DNA of 64,000 nucleotides from Edaphochlamys debaryana. Taxonomy: Eukaryota; Chlorophyta; Chlorophyceae; Chlamydomonadales. The DNA lies in contig JAEHOE010000194.1 of NCBI GenBank assembly GCA_016858145.1, forward strand, positions 62,001 through 126,000, given 5' to 3'. The notes below the pieces were generated by a model. It was not told the origin of the DNA, did not search any database, and worked only from the letters and a program-made list of their open reading frames with translations. Shown here piece after piece: positions 56,701-64,000 of this stretch (its first letter is position 1; each line of letters begins with the position of its first letter). The position numbers and the translations under genes were made by a program.

Positions 56701-59700
56701 TCACGGCTTGGCTCTGCCTCACGGCCCATGGCTCGGCCTCACAGCCTCGGCTCTGCCTCACGGCTTGGCTTTGCCTTACGGCCCATGGCTCGGCCTCACA
56801 GCCTCGGCTCTGCCTCACGGCTTGGCTTTGCCTTACGGCCCATGGCTCGGCCTCACAGCCTCGGCTCTGCCTCACGGCTTGGCTCTGCCTTACGGCCCAT
56901 GGCTCGGCCTCACAGCCTCGGCTCTGCCTCACGGCTTGGCTCTGCCTTACGGCCCATGGCTCGGCCTCACAGCCTCGGCTCTGCCTCACGGCTTAGCTCT
57001 GCCTCACGGCCCATGGCTCGGCCTCACAGCCTCGGCTCTGCCTCACGGCTTGGCTCTGCCTTACGGCCCATGGCTCGGCCTCACAGCCTCGGCTCTGCCT
57101 CACGGCCCCTGTGGCCGCCCTACGGCCTTGGCTCTGCCTTATGGCCCATGGCTCTGCTACACGGCCCTTCAAGGGGCTACCCTGCTTTGTCTTGAGCCGC
57201 GGCTCCGCCTCAGGGCTCGGGCTTGGCCAGCCGCATGAGTGCCTGAGAGCATGAGGGCCTTGGAAGCCGACCCGTTTGAGGCCTGGTGCAAGTGCAGGCT
57301 GGGATACCGCACGAGGCGTGGGTGCGCTGAGGCATATGGAGCGGTCGTTGCGGGGGACAGTTTGACCAGAGGGCAGGTGGCGGTGCTGTGGGTGGACATC
57401 ATGGTTGGGAGAGGTGCGGAGTCTGGTGCAGTCCGCAGCGCCCTACATCGCGCTGCGGTTTTGGGGTCTTGAGTCACATCTGCATTTGTGTCCTCATCCA
57501 CGACGTAACCCTCTCTTACAACTGCTCAGCTTCTTACACCCAAACCCTTTCCCTCGCCTCGCCCCCACACCCCCGCGCCCGCCACCCGCCCCCAAGGCCC
57601 TGCACGGCGACCTGGCGCAGTCGATGCGCGAGCAGACGCTGGACGGCTTCCGCAAGGGCCGCTTCCCCGTGCTCATCGCCACGGACGTTGCCGCCCGCGG
57701 CCTGGACGTGACGGGCATCGACCTGGTGCTGATGGTGGACCCCCCGGCCGACTGGGAGATTTACATCCACCGCTCCGGCCGCACGGGCCGCGCGGGCAGC
57801 CTGGGCACGTGCATCACGCTGGTGACTAAGAAGATGGAGTACATGGTGAGCAGGCGAAAGAGAGGGGGAGTGGGGTGGGGGCCGGGCCTGCCGCGAGGTG
57901 TGGTGGGGTTGTTGTTGCGGGTGGATGAGCCGTTCTCGGCCATGCTGGGTGCACCCCTGCCCGCGCGGCTGTCAGTCTCGCTCTCTGCAGGCCAGGGCCC
58001 GCGCGCCCCGGCTCCGCAACAGCAACCCGCTTGCACATGTCTCACGCCCAGCCCCTCCCTGTCTCCCCGCCCGCCCGCCCCCAGGTGGCCATCATTGAGA
58101 AGCGCGCGGGCATGAAGTTTGAGCGCATCGGCGCGCCGCAGCCGGCCGACATGGCCCGCATCGCGGCCGAGCGCACGCTGTCGCTTCTGTCAGAGGTGGA
58201 CCCCGCCGTGGTGGGGCACTTCCGGGACGCGGCGGCCAAGTACCTGGAGGACCAGGTGGGCCCAACGGGATTGAGCGGTTGGGCGAACTTCTACCGATGG
58301 AGGGGAGCCGGGGAGCGGGGGGGCTGGGCTTGGTGGCCCGAGACACCGGAGGCGAGTCGACAATTGCAAGCGACTAACCCAGTGTGGTTTGATGTTGCGT
58401 GTGCAGGCGGCGGACGGGCGCGACCCGGCCGAGGCTCTGGCCCGCGCGCTGGCCAAGATCACGGGGTACAAGGAGATGAAGGCTCGCTCGCTGCTGACGG
58501 CGCACGACGACTGCACCACGCTCATGTTCACGTCGGAGGACCACACCATCGACAGCCCGGGCTCGGTGTGGGGCCACCTGCGCAAGACGTGCCGCCTGGA
58601 CGAGTCCCTGCTGGACCAGGTGGGGGGGCGGACACGGGCGAGGGCGAGGTTGCAGGGCGGGAAGGCGAGGGTTCGAGACGATGGCTTAACGGGCGCCTGG
58701 AGACGAGGGAGCCCGCCCCCTCTTGCGGTCTGCCCCCTGGATCACTCCCTCCGCAACGCTGCTCACCTGTTCTGGCCCTTCCCCGCCGCGGCCCACGGGC
58801 GCAGGTCAAGCGCATGACGGTGACTGCGGACTCCAAGGGCGCCGTCTTCGATGTGCCCTCCGAGCACGCACAGGTGGGCGCGGGGTGAACGTGGGAGGGC
58901 ACTAAACCCTTAACCCGGGAGGTCACCTTCGTTCAGGGCACTGGTCTGGTGGTTACTCAGTTGGCTTACACTGGGGGAAACGGGTGGAAATGAGGTTGAG
59001 CGAGAAAGGAAAGGAGGGGCACCACGTGGAGCCGGACCACCAGGAGACGGACAGCTACTCGCTACCGGACAGCTCCACCCCCAAGGCAGCCGTGCTGCCC
59101 TCAACTCGCGCCAACCGGGCCTCCCCTGCGGCCGTGCGGTGGCTTTTGAGTCGGATGGCTGCAAGGTGTCCGACCTCAATAGGGGCGCTAAGCGGGCAGA
59201 TCTGCACGCAAGCGCGAGCCCACTAGGGGTGGAGACCACTGCGTCCGGCATCGTGCAAGGCTCCGGGCGGCCTCGGCATCAATGCCCCCCAGAGCCTCGC
59301 ACGATACCGGACGAGGTCAAGCCCAGCCAGACGCTTAGGGCCGAGCCACTGCGAGCACAGAAAATCAGCTGCTGCGGACGACAGGAAAGCTCGCGCTCGC
59401 TGGAGGACTGTCCAACCGCACACCGACCGGCCGACAGCGGCGCGCCTCTCTCGGCAGCACTTAGCAACACCCGGACCACGGAGCTCTGGAGGGGGCCCTA
59501 CTGGCACGGAGCCTCGCCTGGCCCGGGCAGACCTGCGCCAGCTGCAGCTACTCAGCAGAGCAGGGCTTGGGCTCTCTGCGGCTTGGCTCTGCGCGCTTGG
59601 GCTGCTGGGTTCGGGTCTTGTGCGTGGTCGCGGGGTGTTTGTGCAGCAGGTGTGTGTTTTGGGGGGTGGGGTGTGGTTGCTCCCTCCTTCAGCACGCCGG

Positions 59701-60716
59701 GAGTTTGGTCTAGTGGTATGATTCTCGCTTCGGGAAGAAGCTCCCTCGAGTCTCGAGGTTGCGAGAGGTCACGGGTTCGATTCCCGTAACTCCCCGTTTT
59801 GCCACGCCAGAGGACGCCCCGGCCAGGGAAAGCACCGCCAGGGCCCCAGAGACATTCCTGGGGGGCAGGGGGAGCGCGGGGAGCGAGGGGGAGCAGAGGG
59901 GGGCCCGGGGACAGGCACCCGGGGCTGCTGGGGGGGGGCAGGGGCCGCGCCTGGGTATCGGCCTTACTGTTTGTGCCAGCATGGTCTATATACGTGTAGT
60001 GCGTCTCCCATGTGGTGCTTGTTGACGGCGTTTCTAGAGCAGCTTGTAAAGATGTAGGGAGCGGCCGAGGGGCGGTGCGGCGGTCTGAGGTCGAGCCTGA
60101 CATGTGGGCATGCCATTGGCTGACCTGTCAGCTTTCCTTCAGCTTGAACAGCAAACGCGATATTCTTAGCAGAAGTTTTCCGACTTCAGGGCGCCGTGCG
60201 CCGCGGTCAGCGCTACAGCCCGCGAAGCATGTCGCTGGATCGGCAGTTGCGCGAAGGTTGCCCATTCGCCAAGCTTTATTATGATACTTCGCTGATCCGG
60301 TCTTACAGCCTCATGTCTGCAGCTTGATAATCGCTTGTCGCTGACTGTTCACCTTCCCCCCAATGTGCCCATCCACGTAGGCCTTCCTCGACGCGGCTGA
60401 GGGTAAGCGCGGCATCAGCCTCACGCTCCCCTCGTCCCTGCCGGAGCTCAAAGCCCGGCCCGTGGAGCAGAGCTCAGGCTACGGAGGCGGCGGCTACGGT
60501 GGCTACGGAGGCGGCGGCGGCGGCTATGGTGGGCGCGGCGGTGGCGGCTATGGCGGGCGCGGCGGCGGCTTTGGTGGGCGCGGCGGCGGCCGCGGTGGCA
60601 GCAGCGGCGGCTATGGCGGGCGTGGTGGCAGCGGCGGTGGCTTTGGCGGCCGCGGGGCGTCCGGGGGCCGCGGCGGTCGGGGAAGCTTTGGCGGCCGGGG
60701 CCGGGGCCGCGGGTAA
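53766..60716 (+). CDS. RH7: Nucleolar DEAD-box RNA helicase, DDX21/RH7 type, with GUCT domain and RGG tail
   Basis: Exons: 53766-54356, 54580-54709, 54895-54946, 55128-55203, 55355-55410, 55556-55634, 55861-56034, 57597-57845, 58085-58255, 58407-58619, 58805-58873, 60381-60716. They give 731 codons plus stop. A Lys-rich, acidic N-terminus (about 1-90) with several KKxKK nuclear signals precedes the helicase core: Walker A ARTGCGKT at 147-154, PTRELA, DEVD at 263-266 (DDX21-like rather than DEAD), SAT at 297-299, ARGLD at 419-423 and HRSGRTGR at 444-451. A GUCT domain (about 527-620) contains [14 protein letters not shown] and ends in [18 protein letters not shown] sequence (here TVTADSKG). 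The tail from about 653 is GYGG/GRGG repeats that bind RNA. The family unwinds RNA in rRNA processing. Introns 56035-57596 and 58874-60380 are unusually long (about 1.5 kb each) and carry a minisatellite and a tRNA gene. Confidence 0.96.
56284..57210 (+). repeat. 57-bp intronic minisatellite, 14 units plus a degenerate tail
   Basis: The word CATGGCTCGGCCTC recurs exactly every 57 bp from 56328 to 57069, giving 14 units. Between units only a few positions vary (CTTTGCC/CTCTGCC, CCTTA/CCTCA). A diverged, differently spaced tail runs to about 57210. It lies entirely inside helicase intron 56035-57596. Because 57 is a multiple of three, three plus-strand frames and one minus-strand frame stay open, but none is a gene. 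Confidence 0.97.
59505..59940 (+). repeat. tRNA-containing segmental duplication, copy 1
   Basis: This segment aligns with 63370-63790. The upstream flank (CCCGGGCAGACCTGCG, CTCTCTGCGGCTTGG, GCAGCAGGTGTGTGTTTTG) and downstream flank (TTTTGCCACGCCAGAGGACG, then GGGCCCCAGnGACA) are shared, with indels. The tRNA core between them is identical. Confidence 0.9.
59699..59795 (+). tRNA. tRNA-Pro (anticodon CGG) with a 25-nt intron, inside a helicase intron
   Basis: The acceptor stem GGGAGTT pairs with AACTCCC, with discriminator C at 59795; the D arm contains TGGTCTAGTGG (A box) and the T arm GGTTCGATTCC (B box). Anticodon stem CTCGC pairs with GCGAG around loop TTCGGG/T. The anticodon CGG at 59731-59733 is followed by G37 and then a 25-nt intron (59735-59759) at the canonical 37/38 position. 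The mature length is 72 nt. A TTTT run just after the gene (59797-59800) is a Pol III terminator. The gene lies on the sense strand of helicase intron 58874-60380. Confidence 0.95.
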
Positions 60717-61557
60717 GGCCGCCGACACCGGTGCCACAGGGATATGGCATGGGCGGTAGAGACAGCGGGCAGGAGTGGGAGCGCTGCTTGAGGTTTGCAA
60801 GTGCAATTGAGCTAGTCCATGTACCCGCTGAGCGAGCTTGCGCGTGGTGTGTGTGAGGCCAGTTCCTGGGGGACTCGGGACATGGGCTGCAGGTAATTAT
60901 GCTGCGGACTCGCACGAGCTGCGTCGCGGACCGTCATAGAGACCATTAGAACTCTTATAGAGATGCTGTTCTCGGCTGAAGGGCACCCGGCCCAGGCCGC
61001 CGCTTTTGTCGTGAGCGGCGTCGCCACGGCTAGGTACCCTCGGCGACTGAGGGCAGCAGGGCCGAGAGGGCCGGAAGAGTGATCAGGCGCTGAAGAGCCG
61101 TAGTCTTTCGGCTAAGACGAGAGGGGGCTTGGTTCCTCGAGCGTTAAGGCAGAGGATGAGCGTGCGCCGCAAGTTACCTTGATGTCATCCTGAGCGATTT
61201 GCCGCAGAGGCCTGTGTGCAGATGCATTTGTGATGCGTCAGGGAGCGCATGGCCGACGGCTGCGCAGGTCTGCAGCTGCAGAGAGGAGGGCTTGAGTCGA
61301 CTTAGCATGTCGTGACAGGGCTGCGGGTGTAGAAGATTGCTTGAGAGCTGGGGGTCTGGCAGTCCGAAGCCGACCGAAAGTCCGACGGGAAGTGACGCAG
61401 GGGGAGCCTGAGCGCGCGTGCTTGTGGGGCATGTTGACGGCGGGTGAGCGGAGTCAGTAATATGCAAGTCTTGCTCGATGAATGTGACGCCTCATAATGC
61501 TTCACGCCCCCGGCCCCGGATGATGGACGGAGGGCCGTAACAGCGTCATCACTGACG

Positions 61558-61650
61558 CGGAGGTACCACGACAGGGGACGCGGGCATAGCCCCCGACCAC
61601 GACAGGGGAGCTTGCCGCGGAGGTACCACGACAGGGGAGCTTGCCGGAGA
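61558..61650. repeat. Short tandem repeat around ACCACGACAGGGGA
   Basis: ACCACGACAGGGGA occurs at about 61565, 61597 and 61625. The last two copies continue into GCTTGCCG, and the first and third are preceded by GGAGGT. Units are about 28-32 bp. Confidence 0.85.
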
Positions 61651-61965
61651 TTTGTGCAGCGGCACCACGACTACCACCACAGCGAATCCATTTGAGTGCT
61701 TGGCACAGCGGCGAACCCGGGGCCAAGAAACACCTCACGCGCTTGCCCCCTGGAAGTGATTGCGCAACTGCGCACATTTGCAACAAACCAATCAACGCCT
61801 GCGCACTTCCCAACAAGACTCACACTTCCAAGCATGCTGCCAGCAACGCAGGCACATACGCCAAGGTCTGACGGAGCACTTGATCTTCCCAGGGGGGCTG
61901 ATGCAACGTGCAGCTAGCCGGGTCTAGCCGGGCTGGAGCTAGCCGCGCCCACCAGCCGGATGTGA

Positions 61966-62166
61966 CGAGTTAAGAAAGGAGTAAAGCAGCCCCGGGCTGC
62001 CCCGCCCAAGAGGAGTCCTGCAGGCCCCAGCAAGGGCGTCTACAAGGGCGCAGTCACGGCGAAGGGGAGCCACCTGGAGAAGGTGGGGCCGTACATCCGC
62101 CGGCGGGGCCGCCACGCCCCCAGCGGGACCGCTGCCTGGAGCGGCGAGGAGGAGAGCGAGGGCTGA
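61966..62166 (+). other. Coding-like open frame without start codon (possible orphan exon)
   Basis: 66 codons follow an in-frame TGA (61963-61965) and run to TGA at 62164-62166. Third positions are almost all G or C from about 62000 on, as in real exons here. The peptide is basic then acidic (SKGVYKGAVTAKGSHLEKVG, IRRRGRHAPSG, SGEEESEG). There is no ATG and no clear acceptor, so it may be a terminal exon, a pseudogene fragment or chance. The family is unknown. Confidence 0.25.
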
Positions 62167-63369
62167 GGGCTGTGCGGCTGGGGGCTGAGGAGGAGGTGGG
62201 GGGCGGAGGTGAGGAGGAGGCGGACAGGCGGCTGTGCGCAGCTGCCGTGTCAGGCATGGGCAGAGTCCTTGTTGGCGTGGCGTGCTGTACATGCGCCCCC
62301 AGCAAGTGATGCGCCTGTTACCTCCGATTACCTGGGGTGTAAGAGGCGGTTACCGGCTAGGCGGGCTCGGGGCCGTGCTGCACTCGGGGGGCGTTGCAGG
62401 CGTATGTTTCAGGCCCGGGGTCCAGAGGGGATGAAGACAGTGCGACGTGGGGCCGCCCCTCCCAGGTACGTGCTGCGCTCCCCTTGTGCACGATTGAAGG
62501 GCCCGCCTCAGCACGACAGACTGATTGACATCCAGTGTGTGCTCCCGGACCAAGGAGGCCCCTCCTTGCTCCACGGCGCTGCATGGCCCCAGGACCGCCC
62601 GTCCCTAAATTCCAAGCAACCCCCGTAACGCCCTCTTCGGAAACCTTGATTGGCGGCCTGGAGTTGCGCTGGTGACCACATGCTAGTCCGCTGGCGCAAT
62701 TTACACAGGGGCCAAGCAAGGGAATTCGCCCCCAGGCTCCCACCTGGCCGCATGGGCACCGCTTCACTGCTTGCAAGAGCAGGGCTGCGGGTAGAACCAC
62801 GCCAGTCGTGCTTAGGCTGGGATTGCACTTTGCTGGCCTTGCTTTTCGCGTAACCTCGTCCCCGTTTCTCATTTCCTTCAGGCTCCCAGGCTCCCAGGCT
62901 CCTCGGTGGGATCTGGGATGCACCCCCAAGCTCAGCCTGCCCATGAGGATTGCAGGGCAGAGATCTCAGCCCCCCCCAGCTAGGGCCCTGCTGCAGACCT
63001 GCCCTCACCAGAGCACCCCACTCCAAACCCCCGAGCGAAACTCAAGTGCGCCCATGCTCAAGCAAGCGTTTCCTTGACCCCGTGTGGTGGCTCCACGCCT
63101 CACGACCTCTGCGAGAGGAGCGAGACCCCCCCCGACGGCCCCGAGGCCGTCACCAGACGGCAGCCCTGCACGGGAACCCCTCATCCAGGGCCCTGCGCTC
63201 GAGGCCTGGGGCCCAGCGTCACGTGCCAACCCTTGCGTGCTGCTCGCCCTACGCGCTACAGCCTTTCGCCCGAGCCCCGCTGGCGGAGCTTTGCAGGCGG
63301 GGCTCTGCTGGACGACACAGCAGCCCACACGCCTCCACCAGGGGCCCACTCACAGGGCTCTGCCTTCTG

Positions 63370-63790
63370 GCGCAGAGCCTCGCAGAGCCCGGGCAGACCT
63401 GCGCAGAGCTGCGGCCGCTCAGCAGGGCTGGGCGCTTCGGCTCTCTGCGGCTTGGGCTGCTGGGGTCGGGTCTTTCGGGGTGTGTGTGCAGCAGGTGTGT
63501 GTTTTGCTGTGTGTGGCGTCGTTGCTCCCCCCCTTCAGCATGCCGGGAGTTTGGTCTAGTGGTATGATTCTCGCTTCGGGAAGAAGCTCCCTCGAGTCTC
63601 GAGGTTGCGAGAGGTCACGGGTTCGATTCCCGTAACTCCCCATTTTGCCACGCCAGAGGACGCCCCGGCCAGGGAAAGCACCGCCAGGGCCCCAGGGACA
63701 CTCCTGGGGGGCAGGGGGAGCACGGGGAGCGCAGGGGAGCACAGGGGGGCACGGGGACAGGCACCCAGGGCTGCTGAAGGGGCGCAGGGC
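63370..63790 (+). repeat. tRNA-containing segmental duplication, copy 2
   Basis: Partner of 59505-59940, offset 3846 bp across the tRNA. The flanks have point differences and indels, but the tRNA gene and its intron are unchanged. Confidence 0.9.
63545..63641 (+). tRNA. tRNA-Pro (anticodon CGG) with a 25-nt intron, second copy
   Basis: Identical over all 97 nt to the copy at 59699-59795, including the intron, and also followed by a TTTT terminator (63644-63647). It is intergenic here. The same stems, boxes and anticodon CGG (63577-63579) are present. Confidence 0.95.
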
Positions 63791-64000
63791 CTGGATGCAA
63801 GGCCTGGGCGGACCAGGTTCCTTTGCTCATGCGCGTATGTGTGCAGCTGGAGGGTCCAGAACGTATGCGAAGCACCTATCCCAGGCGGAAAGGCAACGGG
63901 ACGGGGTGTGGGGGCTCAGACGTGTGAGACCGACCGACGCTACCCCCGGGCATGGATGGGCGCCTTGCTCGACCGCGTCAGCACGAACAGCCTCGCACAA
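63642..64000. other. Right-end flank, no gene seen
   Basis: This holds the remainder of the tRNA duplication to about 63790 and then unannotated sequence. Near 63920 a GACCGACCGACG word resembles the dispersed GACCGACGACCGACCG motif. Confidence 0.5.

Larger units (their letters stand above)
60717..63544. other. Intergenic region downstream of the helicase
   Basis: No complete gene is supported. It contains the helicase 3' UTR, a short repeat at 61558-61650, and one coding-like open frame without ATG at 61966-62166. The rest (62.2-63.3 kb) shows no recognisable structure. Confidence 0.5.

Noticed and set aside
56151..57238. Three long plus-strand ORFs and one minus-strand ORF of 19-residue repeats
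   Set aside because: They are frame products of the 57-bp minisatellite (57 is divisible by three). The helicase frame passes cleanly from 56034 to 57597 around them.

Overview
This is eukaryotic nuclear DNA, most likely from a green alga (Chlorophyta, probably Chlorophyceae); I cannot name the species. The coding exons are GC-rich with almost every third base G or C. Introns are dense and short (about 100-300 nt), with GTGCG/GTGAG-type donors and GCAG acceptors. The housekeeping genes match eukaryotic families, one of them a plant/animal-type nucleolar helicase. TGTAA, the usual chlorophyte polyadenylation word, occurs downstream of some genes. Exon models were built by eye from family conservation, splice-site rules and phase arithmetic. 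For six genes the summed exon lengths are exact multiples of three, which supports those models.

Layout. 1-6030: repeat-rich intergenic DNA. 6031-14461 (minus): a 20-exon gene for a repetitive beta-rich protein, probably extracellular. It contains an internal duplication of four exons, a 4-bp frameshift and a rearranged 5' end. A plus-strand Cys-rich ORF lies in one of its introns. 14572-17521: repeats. 17522-24617 (plus): coatomer beta-prime (COPB2). 25453-32270 (plus): a membrane J-domain protein with a thioredoxin-like region. 35503-37694 (plus): an unassigned coiled-coil protein. 40562-45522 (minus): an MFSD6-like transporter with a very large low-complexity loop. 46354-48015 (minus): TMEM19/DUF92. 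It is divergent, across about 400 bp, from 48414-50451 (plus): a DEK_C plus double-SWIB protein. 50452-53765: repeats. 53766-60716 (plus): a DDX21/RH7-type nucleolar DEAD-box helicase. One of its long introns holds a 57-bp minisatellite and another holds an intron-containing tRNA-Pro. A second tRNA-Pro in a duplicated segment lies at 63545-63641.

The genes do not form a pathway. COPB2 (COPI coat), the J-protein, TMEM19 and the transporter belong to the endomembrane system; the SWIB protein and the helicase are nuclear or nucleolar. I found no bacterial-style operon, CRISPR array, virus or intact autonomous transposon. The most interesting signals are: (1) the exon-block duplication, where one intron is identical between copies while the neighbouring exon has diverged; (2) the exact 4-bp frameshift; (3) GC-AG introns at the same codon of both SWIB domains and another in COPB2; (4) the duplicated tRNA-Pro inside a helicase intron; and (5) a degenerate dispersed repeat family present at both ends of the window.
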